DNA of 36,557 nucleotides from NCBI GenBank assembly GCA_964384625.1, contig CAYLNH010000037.1, positions 1 to 36,557 on the forward strand, written 5' to 3'. A program made the position numbers and the translations under genes. Shown in pieces: positions 15,050 to 24,529 of the stretch (positions are counted from its first letter, which is position 1; every line of letters begins with the position of its first letter). This DNA comes from CAYLNH01 sp964384625 (lineage in GTDB: Bacteria > Verrucomicrobiota > Lentisphaeria > JABSQK01). A model generated the notes under the pieces. That model was not told where the DNA came from. It searched no databases and worked only from the letters and a program-made list of their open reading frames with translations.

Positions 15050-15174
15050 AGTTCCGGAGTCGGAGAGAATTGCTTCGCCTGGTTGCGAGGATCGCTGATT
15101 CCGGGATGCGATCACGGATTCGAGCATGCTGACGTCCGCCCGAAACCACGGCGGCGAGAAGAGGGAAACAAGGA

Positions 15175-16161
15175 ATGAACACCGTATATCGTCTCACCTT
15201 CTGGAGTTGCGCCTGTGCTTTGGCCTTACATAGCCTGATCCTGTCGGCGGCGGTGCCGCCCGACAAGAAACTGGCGATCGAACGCAAGATCAGCGACGAA
15301 CTCAAGCAGACCCTGAAAGAACTGGTCAAGGAGGAAGACGTCGCCAAGCGCCTGGGGTTCGAATACCCCGTGAAGGAACCGCGATTGACCTTGTCCGCGG
15401 TGAAACGGCTGTCCGACCGCGCCATCCGCGAACTCGCCGTCGAGAAACATCCGGACTCCTGGGTGGACGAACAGCTCAAGAAGATGGCGGAAAAATACGA
15501 GCAGTGGAAGATCGGCGACGACGTCGTCGTTTATACCAAAGGCCAGCAGAAATTCGACGAGAAACTCCGGCTCAATTCGACCCACTATATTCTCGTCGGC
15601 CCGAACAAGATCCGCAAGGAAGACATGGAGACGCACAGCCTGCTGCACGTCGATCCCGTCAAAGCGGCGGAAGTCAAGCAGCAGGACAAGAACAAGCTGC
15701 GCAAGCAGCTCCTGGCCCGACGCGAAGCCTATATCCGAGAGATCCGCCTCGACAAAACGCGCGAGCTCTACCTCGAACAGGGCTATATCCTGATCACCGG
15801 TCGCTGGACGCCGAAGCACGAGTACTTCCGCAAGGTCCTCGAAGCGGAGCGCGAACGGCTGACGACGATTATCCAGGAGCCGCTGGAGTACAAACACTAC
15901 TACCATGCGGGCTATCGCAAGTTCAAGGACGAATGGTACACGCCCGAGGAAGCCGCGCGGCTGCGCGAGATCGAACGCATCGAAAACGAACTGCAGCCGC
16001 CCGCGTTCATGGCTGAGATGGACAAGCTCAATGCCGAGTACCTCGCCGGCGCCGGCACCACGTACGTCGAAGACGATACCGGCGGACTGTTCGATGACGA
16101 CACCACGACCGTGCCTGAGAAAAAGGACAAGACCGAAGAGAGCAACCCCTTCGATCAGTAG
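15175..16161 (+). CDS. Secreted hypothetical protein, charged and helical
   Basis: The 328-aa product begins with a signal peptide (hydrophobic residues about 8-24, likely cleaved after SLILSAA) and is otherwise very rich in Lys, Glu and Arg. Residues 25-110 and 160-235 look like long helices, and the tail is acidic. The stretch from about 195 to 225 (LYLEQGYILITGRWTP) recurs in PVC proteins annotated only as hypothetical, as far as I can recall. GAGGG lies nine bases upstream of the ATG and AAGGA directly next to it. It precedes the MTA phosphorylase gene by 47 bp and may share its transcript. No function can be assigned. Confidence 0.82.
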   Translation: MNTVYRLTFWSCACALALHSLILSAAVPPDKKLAIERKISDELKQTLKELVKEEDVAKRLGFEYPVKEPRLTLSAVKRLSDRAIRELAVEKHPDSWVDEQLKKMAEKYEQWKIGDDVVVYTKGQQKFDEKLRLNSTHYILVGPNKIRKEDMETHSLLHVDPVKAAEVKQQDKNKLRKQLLARREAYIREIRLDKTRELYLEQGYILITGRWTPKHEYFRKVLEAERERLTTIIQEPLEYKHYYHAGYRKFKDEWYTPEEAARLREIERIENELQPPAFMAEMDKLNAEYLAGAGTTYVEDDTGGLFDDDTTTVPEKKDKTEESNPFDQ

Positions 16162-16208
16162 GATTTGGTGTCAAGCGGAATCGAATCGTCAACCGGAGAA
16201 CAGAGATT

Positions 16209-17093
16209 GTGAGTATCGGCGTTATCGGCGGCAGCGGCCTGTATGATATCGAGGGGATCGAGGATCTTCAGGAACGAACGGTGGACACTCCCTTCGGCAG
16301 TCCGTCCGACTGCTTCATCTGCGGGCAACTGGGCGAGGTCGAAGTCTACTTCCTGCCGCGCCACGGACGCGGCCATCGCCTGCTCCCCGGCGAACTCAAC
16401 CACCGCGCCAATATCTATGCGCTCAAGGCGCTGGGCGTCAACTGCATCATCAGCCTGTCGGCCGTCGGCAGTCTGCGCGAAGAACTGCGGCCCGGCGACA
16501 TGGTGTTGGTCGATCAGTTCGTCGACCGCACCAAACGCAACGCCGACCACACGTTCTTCGGCAACGGTATTGCCGCCCATGTCTCCCTGGCGCATCCAAC
16601 CTGCAACCGCACCCGCAAGCTCCTCCTGGAAACCATGCAGGACATGCTCGCCGCAGACAACCCCCACGGGATCTCGGTTCATGACGGCGGTACCTATGTC
16701 AACATGGAAGGCCCGGCGTTCTCGACATTGGCCGAATCCAAGCTCTACCGCTCCTGGGGCATGGATGTCATTGGGATGACCAATCTGGCCGAGGCCAAAC
16801 TCGCACGCGAAGCCGAAATCTGCTATCAGACCGTCGCGATGGTGACCGACTACGATTGCTGGCACGAACAGTTCGGCCCGGTCAATGTCGATCAGATTAT
16901 TCAGACGCTGATGCAGAACGCCGCCTTCGGCAAAGACCTCGTGAACACCGTCGTCCCCCGGCTCGACGGACTGGACGCCTGCGAACAGTGTTCGTCGGCG
17001 CTGAGCACGGCGATCATCACCAATCGTGATGTCATCCCCGAACAGGTCAAACAGGACCTGGCGCCGATCATCGGCAAGTACATCTCGCCCTGA
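16209..17093 (+). CDS. mtnP: S-methyl-5'-thioadenosine phosphorylase
   Basis: The 294-aa enzyme starts at GTG 16209, with GGAG ten bases upstream. It has the MTAP family blocks GVIGGSGLYD (4-13), PRHGRGH (phosphate and sugar contacts, about 50-56), the LSAVGSLRE block, and NMEGPAFSTLAES followed by GMTNLAEAKLAREAE. It cleaves methylthioadenosine with phosphate to adenine and methylthioribose-1-phosphate in methionine salvage. The sequence NLAEAKLAREAE rather than MPEAxLARE is a mild variation; substrate preference against purine nucleosides cannot be settled here. It ends 22 bp from the converging oxidoreductase gene. Confidence 0.93.
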   Translation: MSIGVIGGSGLYDIEGIEDLQERTVDTPFGSPSDCFICGQLGEVEVYFLPRHGRGHRLLPGELNHRANIYALKALGVNCIISLSAVGSLREELRPGDMVLVDQFVDRTKRNADHTFFGNGIAAHVSLAHPTCNRTRKLLLETMQDMLAADNPHGISVHDGGTYVNMEGPAFSTLAESKLYRSWGMDVIGMTNLAEAKLAREAEICYQTVAMVTDYDCWHEQFGPVNVDQIIQTLMQNAAFGKDLVNTVVPRLDGLDACEQCSSALSTAIITNRDVIPEQVKQDLAPIIGKYISP

Positions 17094-17115
17094 CGGAGAC
17101 GGCGTAACGCTGCCG

Positions 17116-18078
17116 TCAGTCCCGGGCCGACGACCGGGCCCGGATGACCATGCGGGTCGGGTGCAGTTCGTCTTCGAGACACAGCGGCATGGGCGTACCG
17201 TCAAGAATCTCGTCAACGACGCGATCGAAATAGTCCGGCAGTTGCGCCGCCGTATCGATCGGGCCGCAATCCTCGTCCTGCAGTACCAGCCGGGTTTTCG
17301 TCCCGCCGTCGGTGCTCTCAAGGAATCCCTTGGTGCCGAAGATGCGGACGTGTTCGTTGCCCCACGAACCGAACGCCGGGGGGTTCAGGTAGTTCGCTAT
17401 GATGCTTGCCACGCCGCCGTTCTCCAGGCGCAGCAGCATGGCCGCCGCCACCCGCAGCTCACCCGGTTTCGGATTGCCGAGCTGCGTTTCAACCGCCTGC
17501 ACCGCGGCAACCTTGATGCCGGTAATGTGTTCCACGAAACGCATGGCGTGCACGCCGTTCTGCATGGTCAGCCCGCCGTCGACGTCTTCGTCCTGCGGTC
17601 GCCCGTCATGCATGGGATAGGACTTCTGCGCCAGCACCTGGATGACCGTGCCGAGGGCGCCGCTGTGCACCAGTTCACGCATCGCGTAGTACGGCTGCTC
17701 AAAGACGGTGCCGGACATCTCATGGAAGATCCGACCGCTCTGCGCCGCGGCCGCGATGATCCCGTCAAGATCGGCCTCGGACATGGCGCAGGGTTTCTCG
17801 GCGTAGACGTGTTTGCCGGCCTGCAGCGCCCGGATTGCTTCAGCGGCCTGATCGGCACGACGCGGCGCACACAGCGACACCAGTTCCACACCGTCGTCCT
17901 GCAGCAGATCGTCCAACGTCTCATAGCGGCGGATGCGTTCGTCCTGCCGCAGTGCCTCGGGCAGGCGCGAGGCGTCAAAGGCGCTGACCGCCGCGAGCTG
18001 CGCCCGGGGATGATCAACGAGTTTGCCGGCAATCTGGTGGCCGTTGGTGCCGTGAAGGCCAATCTGGAGCTTGCTCAT
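17116..18078 (-). CDS. Gfo/Idh/MocA-family oxidoreductase
   Basis: The 320-aa protein has an N-terminal Rossmann domain, but the dinucleotide motif is degenerate (GLHGTNGHQIA). The family signature YAEKPCAM holds the catalytic-site lysine region at about 91-98. The C-terminal alpha/beta domain includes the DVDGGLTMQNGVHAMRF block, where the aspartate and histidine are typical catalytic residues. Members oxidise or reduce sugars and sugar acids with NAD(P). The start ATG overlaps the stop of the upstream oxidoreductase (ATGA), so the two are translated together. The substrate is unknown. Confidence 0.9.
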   Translation of the reverse strand: MSKLQIGLHGTNGHQIAGKLVDHPRAQLAAVSAFDASRLPEALRQDERIRRYETLDDLLQDDGVELVSLCAPRRADQAAEAIRALQAGKHVYAEKPCAMSEADLDGIIAAAAQSGRIFHEMSGTVFEQPYYAMRELVHSGALGTVIQVLAQKSYPMHDGRPQDEDVDGGLTMQNGVHAMRFVEHITGIKVAAVQAVETQLGNPKPGELRVAAAMLLRLENGGVASIIANYLNPPAFGSWGNEHVRIFGTKGFLESTDGGTKTRLVLQDEDCGPIDTAAQLPDYFDRVVDEILDGTPMPLCLEDELHPTRMVIRARSSARD

Positions 18079-19160
18079 GAACCGTTGTTCCCGTTGTTGT
18101 GCAGGTCTTCAATTACAATGGTCGTACCGCTGCGTTCGGCTGCCGCCATCGCCTGCAGCACCCGTAATGCCGCCGCAATCTGCTCGGGCGTCACTTCGTC
18201 CGGAATCGTCTCGCCGTGGATGGCCCGGTGCAGCGATTCCCATTGATACGCGCCGCTGGTCTGTTCGAATTCCGCTTCCGCCACAACGTCGCGGTTGCCG
18301 TCGTTGGACCCCATGACCAACGCCAGTTCGGCAACGCCGCCCTTGGGATACTTGCGCTGCGGCCCGATATTGCGATACACCGTGCCGCGTTCGAAGCTGA
18401 GGGTCATGCCGTTGCGGTAGAGATCGCCGTCTTCGATGCAGAACGATGCGAAGATGTTGCAGATCGCGCCGTTCCTGAACAGAATTCCCAGTTGGCCGTT
18501 GTCGGCGGTCGGGCGACCTGTAAAAATCCGGCTGCCGAAGGCCTGTACTTTCTCCGGCTCGCCGATCAGCCGGACCATATCGTTGATCAGGTAGATGCCC
18601 AGCCGGAACACCGGCGCCACCGGACACAATTCCGGGTCGTCCAGCCAGCGGCCGTCGGGCTCTTCCTGATACCGAACCCAGACGTTGAGATTGGCGGCGA
18701 TCGGACGGCCGAGGTCGTACTCCTGCTGCCATTGCTTCACCTGGGCCAGGTCTGCCGGCCACGCCGGCGCCGGTGAGTTCAGATGCACAACGCGACCCAG
18801 TTCCTGCGCCCGGCGCAGAACCGCCAGCGCCGCGTCGGGGTCCGTCTCAAAGGGCTTTGTCGTCATCACGTCCCGACCGGCGTTGATGATTGTCTCGATC
18901 AACTCGGCGCGACCCGCCGGACCGGTGAACAAGCCGACAACCGGCAGCGTGTCCTCGGCCAGCACCTCCTGCAGGTCGTAGTACGCCTTGACGCCGGCCT
19001 TCGCCGCGACGGCGTCGGCCTTGTCACGGTCCATATCGCACACCCCGAGCAGTTCAAAGTAGTCGTTGCCGGGGCTGCTGATCAACTCGTCGACAATATG
19101 CTTGCCGAAGTTCAGGCCCAACACGCAGATTCCTAAGCGCTTCATCGCAGTCTTTCCCAT
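18075..19160 (-). CDS. Gfo/Idh/MocA-family oxidoreductase (partner)
   Basis: The 361-aa product starts at ATG 19160, with AAGG eight bases upstream; the ATG at 19145 (MKRLGICV, with GGGAAA before it) is equally possible. The N-terminal Rossmann motif GICVLGLNFGKHIV is atypical, and the usual EKP is replaced by TTKPF. The second domain includes the WLDDPELCPVAPVFRLGIYLINDM block. It is a different subfamily from its partner, so the pair may act on successive steps or form a heteromer. Their overlap indicates one operon. The substrate is unknown. Confidence 0.87.
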   Translation of the reverse strand: MGKTAMKRLGICVLGLNFGKHIVDELISSPGNDYFELLGVCDMDRDKADAVAAKAGVKAYYDLQEVLAEDTLPVVGLFTGPAGRAELIETIINAGRDVMTTKPFETDPDAALAVLRRAQELGRVVHLNSPAPAWPADLAQVKQWQQEYDLGRPIAANLNVWVRYQEEPDGRWLDDPELCPVAPVFRLGIYLINDMVRLIGEPEKVQAFGSRIFTGRPTADNGQLGILFRNGAICNIFASFCIEDGDLYRNGMTLSFERGTVYRNIGPQRKYPKGGVAELALVMGSNDGNRDVVAEAEFEQTSGAYQWESLHRAIHGETIPDEVTPEQIAAALRVLQAMAAAERSGTTIVIEDLHNNGNNGS

Positions 19161-19268
19161 ATGGTTCGCCTTACACTGAACCGTGACGGCTGAATCGCAA
19201 CCGGGTACGAACAGAACGCCGTGCGCCCCGGCCCCGCAGGGCCGCTGCGGGAGGTCCCGCGGTTGCCT

Positions 19269-20477
19269 TCAGGGCCGGAGATCCTGGAACTCCGCGAGAA
19301 AGCGGCGCATGTCATGCATCACGACGGCGTCCGGATTACAGCGCAGCACCATGCCGTCGAGGTACATCAGGCTGCGGATGATCGCGAAGATGCCGCGTTC
19401 GAAGACCATCCCGCTGTGGACACCCAGCTTGATCGTGTGCATCATCTTCGTGGTCAGACTGATTTTGGACACCTTGGCATCGGTGAAGTCGGCATACAGT
19501 TCGATGAACTTCTCACGGAATCGATCGAAGTCCTCACCGGCAATCTCGTTTTCGGACATGCGGTTCAGGGCGACCGCGCAGGCGGGATAATCGTACTTGC
19601 TCAGCGCATCGAAAAAGGCAAACAGCCCGGTGCGCAGCTTGTCGTTGACCTGGCCGATGTAGCCGGTATCGACGAAACAGACCTTGCCGTCGCGAAACAG
19701 GATATTGCCGGGGTGGATATCGCCATGGAAGGTACCGACGATGAACATACAGAACCCGTGGATCTTGAACAGGTCCAGCAGGCGTTCGTAGGGGAGTTCG
19801 CCGCGTTCCAGCAGCTCGTCGTAGCTGTCGGCGGCGATATACTCGGAGACCATGACGTTTTCATTGGAGAGATCCTCGTAGATCCGCGCGAACCGCAGCG
19901 CCGACAGATCGAACCGGTCCCGGTTGTCCTCATAGATCTGTCGCAGCGTCTGCTGGCCCTGGACCTCGTTACGCAGGTCAAGCTCTCTGCCGGTATACTC
20001 TTCGATGTCATTCAGGATGCCCACGGGATCCCCGACCTGCCGCAGCTTGGGATAGAAAAACGTGACGAACCGGAACAGCCGGCGGACGCTGGCGACATCC
20101 CGGAAGAAGCGTTCGCGGAAATCGCCTTTGACGAGTTTGACGACCACCTCCTCGCCGCTGTTCAGGCGGGCACGATGCACCTGCCCGACCGAGGCGGATG
20201 CCAACGGTTCCCGATCGATCTCGGCAAACTTGCCGCGCACCTCCGCAGTCAGGTTCTGTTCCAGCAGCCGGTCCAGTTCGGCCGTCGGCAGAGCCGTCGT
20301 GTGACGGTACAGCTTTGCCAGTTCCTCGCAGGTTTCGCGGTCGAGAAAGTCAATGCGCAAGGCGTGGACCTGACCGATCTTCACGGCCAGCAGCCCGAGT
20401 TTCTGGATCCATTCGATGTCCGGCTTGCCGCTGCCGTAAATCGAATGCATCAGCCGGATGAATTGCAGCCAGTTCAT
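19269..20477 (-). CDS. UbiB/ABC1/ADCK-family atypical kinase-like protein
   Basis: The 402-aa product carries the family motifs: KIGQ (33-36) in the extension, the Ala-rich loop ASASVGQVHRA (93-103), VVVKLVK (K114), HGDIHPGNI (D253, H255, N258) and FVDTG (D270). Such proteins act as ATPases linked to isoprenoid lipid or quinone metabolism at the membrane. No clear C-terminal membrane pair is visible, unlike UbiB. The gene lies 25 bp downstream of a CrtI-like oxidoreductase, which also suggests isoprenoid lipid chemistry. The exact role is unknown. Confidence 0.9.
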   Translation of the reverse strand: MNWLQFIRLMHSIYGSGKPDIEWIQKLGLLAVKIGQVHALRIDFLDRETCEELAKLYRHTTALPTAELDRLLEQNLTAEVRGKFAEIDREPLASASVGQVHRARLNSGEEVVVKLVKGDFRERFFRDVASVRRLFRFVTFFYPKLRQVGDPVGILNDIEEYTGRELDLRNEVQGQQTLRQIYEDNRDRFDLSALRFARIYEDLSNENVMVSEYIAADSYDELLERGELPYERLLDLFKIHGFCMFIVGTFHGDIHPGNILFRDGKVCFVDTGYIGQVNDKLRTGLFAFFDALSKYDYPACAVALNRMSENEIAGEDFDRFREKFIELYADFTDAKVSKISLTTKMMHTIKLGVHSGMVFERGIFAIIRSLMYLDGMVLRCNPDAVVMHDMRRFLAEFQDLRP

Positions 20478-20502
20478 GGGCGTTTCCCCCGCCGCCGCGG
20501 CG

Positions 20503-22023
20503 TCAGGTCATGATGTTCTTCGACAGAAACGAGATTCCGAAATCGCGACAGAGCAGGTTGGCGGAGATGCGCCCGGATTCCAGAATCGTGGGGATGCCGC
20601 TGCCCGGGTGGGTGCCGCCGCCGGTAAGGTAGCAGTTGCTGAATTCTTCGAACCGGTTGCGCGGGCGGAAGTAGAGCATCTGGCCGATGTTGTGGGCCAG
20701 ATTGAACGTGGCGCCGTTGTAGACGCTGTACTTGTCCCGCCAGTCATCCGGCACGATAACCAGCTCCTCCTTGATGTGGTCGGCGATATCTGTCATCGCC
20801 GTCCGTTCGGCGATGGCTTTCAGGATCAGGTCGCGATAGCGTTCGCGTTCCTTCGGCCAGTCGACCGCCGCCGTGGTATTGGCGCACGGCACGAGGACAT
20901 ACACCGCACTGTGGCCATCCGGCGCGAGCTTCGGGTCGCTGATGCTGGCATTGCGCACATAAAACGATGTGTCGTCGGAAAGCCGGCCTTCAAAGATGTC
21001 GTTGACATTGGCGTGGTAGTCTTTGGCGAAAACAATGGTGTGGTGCGGCATATCGTAGACCTTGTCCAGCCCCAGGTAGAGCATGAACGTCGAGCAGGAG
21101 TACTTCATCGCCTGCAGTTTGCCGTCGGTGTATTTCCGGCGCTTGGCGGCCGGCACCAGTTCACTCATGGCGTGAGCGAAGTCGGCGTTGATCACGACCG
21201 CATCAAACGCCTCCTTCGAGTCGTCCTCGAGCAGGACCCCCTTGGCCTTGCCGTTTTCCACCAGGATCTCCTTCACGGGGGTGCCGAGCTTGAGGCGGCC
21301 GCCGTTTTCCTCAACGACCTTGGCCATGTTGACGGAGATCTGGCTCAAGCCGCCCTGGGTATGCCAGACGCCGAACTGGTGCTCGATGTAGGAGAGGATG
21401 GCGAACGCCGCGGGACAATTCCACGGCGACATACCCAGATACTTGCTCTGGAACGTGAAAGACAGCCGCAGCTTTTCCTCATTAAAATAGTCGCCGAGAA
21501 CGCCATAGAGCGTTTTCCCCAGTGACAGAATCGGCAGCGCCTTCAGCATCGGCGCCGACACCATCGACAGCAGCGTGGAGTAATGCTTCTGCAGACAGGG
21601 GATCATGCGATCAAAACGGACCTTCTCCTTGCTCAGGAACTTGTCGAGGTTCTGTTCCTCCCCGGGAAAAACGCGCTTGATCTCCGCGCGCATCTTGTCG
21701 TGATCAGCGCTCGGATCGATGTGATCTTCGGCAAACTGCAGGCGGTACATCGGATCGAGCTCAACGTATTCGAAGTAATCGTCTGCCTGCTTTCCGGCCT
21801 CGTCGAACACTTCCTCGAGGATGAATTTCATCATCAGGAAGGTGGGGCCCAGGTCGAAATGGTAATCGCCCAATTGGACGTCGGCGTTGCGGCCGCCGAC
21901 ATGGTCTTCCTTCTCAAAGACGGTGACGTCCAGCCCGCGGTGGGCGAGAATCATCGCCGCAGTCAAGCCGCCCGGGCCGGCGCCGACGACGGCAACCTTC
22001 TTGTCGCTCTTGGTCGAAGTCAT
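20503..22023 (-). CDS. CrtI/phytoene desaturase-like FAD oxidoreductase
   Basis: The 506-aa product starts at the ATG at 22023, with an AAGGGGAG ribosome site. The FAD motif VVGAGPGGLTAAMILAHRG is near residues 12-30, followed by FEKEDHVGGRNA. The C-terminal signature YLTGGGTHPGSGIPTILESG matches the CrtI family closely. Such enzymes desaturate or saturate isoprenoid chains such as phytoene or geranylgeranyl lipids. No phytoene synthase or other carotenoid gene is nearby, so a different isoprenoid substrate is possible. It forms a two-gene unit with the UbiB-like gene. Confidence 0.92.
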   Translation of the reverse strand: MTSTKSDKKVAVVGAGPGGLTAAMILAHRGLDVTVFEKEDHVGGRNADVQLGDYHFDLGPTFLMMKFILEEVFDEAGKQADDYFEYVELDPMYRLQFAEDHIDPSADHDKMRAEIKRVFPGEEQNLDKFLSKEKVRFDRMIPCLQKHYSTLLSMVSAPMLKALPILSLGKTLYGVLGDYFNEEKLRLSFTFQSKYLGMSPWNCPAAFAILSYIEHQFGVWHTQGGLSQISVNMAKVVEENGGRLKLGTPVKEILVENGKAKGVLLEDDSKEAFDAVVINADFAHAMSELVPAAKRRKYTDGKLQAMKYSCSTFMLYLGLDKVYDMPHHTIVFAKDYHANVNDIFEGRLSDDTSFYVRNASISDPKLAPDGHSAVYVLVPCANTTAAVDWPKERERYRDLILKAIAERTAMTDIADHIKEELVIVPDDWRDKYSVYNGATFNLAHNIGQMLYFRPRNRFEEFSNCYLTGGGTHPGSGIPTILESGRISANLLCRDFGISFLSKNIMT

Positions 22024-22057
22024 TGTGCTCCCCTTGATGATTTGCTGCAATGGCCGA

Positions 22058-22086
22058 ACTATATCGCAACCTGCGGCGGAAGTCAC
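22058..22086 (-). promoter_or_regulatory. Putative sigma-70 promoter of the CrtI-like operon
   Basis: On the minus strand GTGACT (22086-22081) and TATAGT (22063-22058) are separated by 17 bp. The start codon lies 35 bp downstream of the -10 box. Confidence 0.5.
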
Positions 22087-22113
22087 GTCCGGAAAGAAAT
22101 CTGAGGTAATGCT

Positions 22114-22320
22114 TCAGTCGCGGGGAGTGGCCCCCGCGTGCTGCTCTCCTGCCACCAGCACGCTTGACCTGCTGGAGCAGTGGTCGGCGCGGATCATCTC
22201 GGTGGCGCACGAGCGCCGCAGCGTATGCGGGGTGATCTGCTGGTCGTTCTCGAACTCGGCGGCTTTGGCGTAGCGATGCAGATACCGCCGCATGCTGCCC
22301 CTGTCAGGAAATACGTTCTT
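22114..22320 (-). pseudogene. Tyrosine recombinase/integrase C-terminal remnant
   Basis: The minus-strand frame that ends at the TGA at 22114-22116 reads RRYLHRYAKAAE and then ITPHTLRRSCATEMIRA, just before the middle of the fragment. This matches the HxLRxSxAT motif of site-specific tyrosine recombinases, including the Arg and the His region. Only about 60 codons remain, there is no catalytic Tyr motif after it, and the reading degenerates into unrelated sequence. It appears to be a decayed fragment of an integrase or integron-type gene. It is shorter than the family by more than 200 residues. The rest of 22024-22636 holds a promoter and dispersed repeat DNA. Confidence 0.6.
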
Positions 22321-22374
22321 TCAAGGCCCGCCCTGGAGCGGCTCAAAGCCGCTATTTCTAGCAGTACGTGTGAC

Positions 22375-22480
22375 ACCCTGCCGAAGGCCTTGCACGCGAT
22401 TCAAGATGCAGGATGCAGGGTCGAGTGCAGCCGGAGCCGGCAAGATGCCGGCGTTCCAGCGGTCGAGATGGCGCCACAAG
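22375..22480. repeat. Dispersed intergenic repeat (self-complementary segment)
   Basis: The stretch GCCGGAGCCGGCAAGATGCC, followed by GGCGTTCC, contains the short dyad GCCGGCAAGATGCCGGC, preceded by the near-repeat GATGCAGGATGCAGGG. From memory, this kind of segment recurs between genes in PVC genomes and gives spurious frames. No second copy is present in this window, so the call is tentative. Confidence 0.35.
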
Positions 22481-22636
22481 CGGCTTACTGACCTTCGGCT
22501 GACGCCGAAACGCGGGAATGAGCAGGGATCAGTCTCCGCCTGAAGGCCTCGCCGCGACACGTGCTCATGATACAGCCCGAACAGCGACGGACGCGGCGTA
22601 CAGGGGGCGCCAGGCAGATGCCTGTGCCGATTGGAA

Positions 22637-24100
22637 TCAGTCCCGGACCTGCTCGTCGTAATACGGCAGCTTGTTCTTGGAGAAGATCCACTGCACCGGA
22701 TCGTCCGTCGCCTGCATCCACTCCAACAGCCGCCGGCGCATTTCCTTGCCGATCTTGTCGTAGCCGGAGATGTGCAGGCGATTGGTCGTCTCGTGCGGGT
22801 CCAGTTCCAAGTCGTAGAGCTCGTCCTCGCCAAAGCAGTTGTAGCCGTACTTGTAGTTCTGCCACCGCAGGGTGCGCTGGGTCAGCGGAATGCTGTTGAC
22901 GCCGTTGAACTCGGTGACGACGTGCTCGCGCCAGCCGTCAGTATCGCCGTCGACCAGCTGCAGGAGGGACTTGCCGTGGGCGGTCTCATCGGCATCGGCG
23001 CCGGCCAGTTCAAGGATGGTCGGATAGACGTCGGCCAGCGAGGCGAAGGACTCAATCGTCATGCCGGCCTGACGGCCGTCGGGGAAGCGGATGATCAGCG
23101 GGATACGATGGGTTTCCTCGAAGTGGTGATACCCCTTGTCGGTCAAGCCGCCGTGGCTGCCGAGGGTTTCACCGTGGTCGGCCGTGAAGATGACAACCGT
23201 GTTGTCGGCCAGGCCGGTGTCTTCGAGGTGCTGCAGGATGCGGGCGAACTGGTCGTCGATCAATTTGGTGAAGGCATAGTAGCAACGGATCTGTCTGGCC
23301 CAGTCGTCCCAGCACATGCTCTCGTGCTTTGGATGGATCTTGTTGAAGTGCGCGCCGGGCGTGGTGCGCGACGGCCAGTGGTAGTTCGGCCATTCCGGGA
23401 TCTCGACATCACGGAACTGATCGACGTATTCTTTCGGCGACAGGTACGGGCCGTGCGGGCCCCAGTTGTTGTGCCAGATGAAGAACGGCTTGCCTTCGTC
23501 CTTGAACTCGTCCATCAAAGATATGGTGTTTTCCGCCAGAAAGTAGGGCACGGTAGACTCGACCGGACCGTCCAGCCAACGGCTGACCTGGTCGTCGCCC
23601 TCGACAACCTTATGTTCCCAGCCGTTGGCCTTCAGGTACTCCTGATACTCGGGATAGCCGAAGCCGCCGCCGCCATGACCGGGGAAATTCTGACCTTCGA
23701 AGCCGCAGTCCCTGGGCAGACTCGGCGTATTGCTCTGGCCGAACGAAGTCGTGTTGTTCGTACCCAGGTGCCATTTCCCCGAATAGCCCAGGGCATAACC
23801 GGCGGCTTCGAGCCGACGCGACAGCAGTTGCGGGCGATCTTCGAGTTCGTGGACGGAGCAACCCATGTTGTGAACGTTGCTGACGACGCCTGTCGTGTGC
23901 GGATAGTGCCCGGTCATCATCGTACTGCGCGCCGGACTGCATACGGGACATACGGTGTAGGTCGTCTCGAAGCGCACGCCGTCCACGGCGAGCTGGTCAA
24001 TCGTGGGGGTCTGGCACGGCGTTTTGCCATAGCAACTGACGGCGGAAAGTCGGTGTTGATCCGTGAACAGCAGCAGGATATTCGGGCGGTCGGCAGACAT
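22637..24100 (-). CDS. S1-family sulfatase (cytoplasmic)
   Basis: The 487-aa product starts at the ATG at 24100, with GAGGAG upstream. It begins with the metal-binding NILLLFTDQHR. The formylglycine motif is CSPARSTMMTG, in which C54 would be oxidised by an anaerobic or other maturase. Later it has GYSGKWHLG and FTADHGETLGSHG, which hold further active-site residues. There is no signal peptide, unlike most sulfatases for external polysaccharides, so it probably works in the cytoplasm or by another route. It hydrolyses a sulfate ester of unknown substrate. It lies alone on this strand; an IclR regulator is divergent 560 bp away. Confidence 0.93.
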   Translation of the reverse strand: MSADRPNILLLFTDQHRLSAVSCYGKTPCQTPTIDQLAVDGVRFETTYTVCPVCSPARSTMMTGHYPHTTGVVSNVHNMGCSVHELEDRPQLLSRRLEAAGYALGYSGKWHLGTNNTTSFGQSNTPSLPRDCGFEGQNFPGHGGGGFGYPEYQEYLKANGWEHKVVEGDDQVSRWLDGPVESTVPYFLAENTISLMDEFKDEGKPFFIWHNNWGPHGPYLSPKEYVDQFRDVEIPEWPNYHWPSRTTPGAHFNKIHPKHESMCWDDWARQIRCYYAFTKLIDDQFARILQHLEDTGLADNTVVIFTADHGETLGSHGGLTDKGYHHFEETHRIPLIIRFPDGRQAGMTIESFASLADVYPTILELAGADADETAHGKSLLQLVDGDTDGWREHVVTEFNGVNSIPLTQRTLRWQNYKYGYNCFGEDELYDLELDPHETTNRLHISGYDKIGKEMRRRLLEWMQATDDPVQWIFSKNKLPYYDEQVRD

Positions 24101-24303
24101 GATGGTTCTCCTCAAACGGTTGGTGCATTCATTTCACCATGTCCCGGGTAGTTGGTTTGTAAACTGGAAACACGCGCGAAATGCAAGCGCTCAGCCTTGC
24201 CTATCCGCATGCTACCACCATTGCGACGACTCCTCGGAGCTCGCCCCGAATTACACTGAGACTGGTCCGATACATCCATCTCCGCAGCCCGAAGTGGGCG
24301 GCT

Positions 24304-24406
24304 TCAACCTAGCCCAGGCCATCGGCTGGGTAACCGTTCCTCTGCCCAGTCGGAGGCCTGTAAGAGGCGGATCTTCTACCCAGGCCGTTGGCCTGGGCTA
24401 AGGTGG
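24304..24406. repeat. Palindromic dispersed repeat
   Basis: AGCCCAGGCCATCGGCTGGG at 24311-24330 pairs with CCCAGGCCGTTGGCCTGGGCT at 24379-24399, allowing one gap and one mismatch, and the pairing extends a little on both sides. It forms a 100-bp hairpin-like element between divergent genes. The sequence resembles intergenic repeats common in PVC genomes (recollection). The rest of 24101-24529 shows no gene. Confidence 0.55.
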
Positions 24407-24529
24407 AGCAGCCCCGTTGGGGCGCCAGGAACGGCCATTGAGAACTCGACCTCAGTGCCTCATGAGGACAGGCCCCGTGGAGGCCGGAATTGCGCCCACT
24501 GGGTTGCTGGCAGTTCCCACGAAATTCGC

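Noticed and set aside
22180..22491. Plus-strand frame of 103 codons
   Set aside because: It is antisense to the integrase remnant and runs through repeat DNA; no domain is visible.
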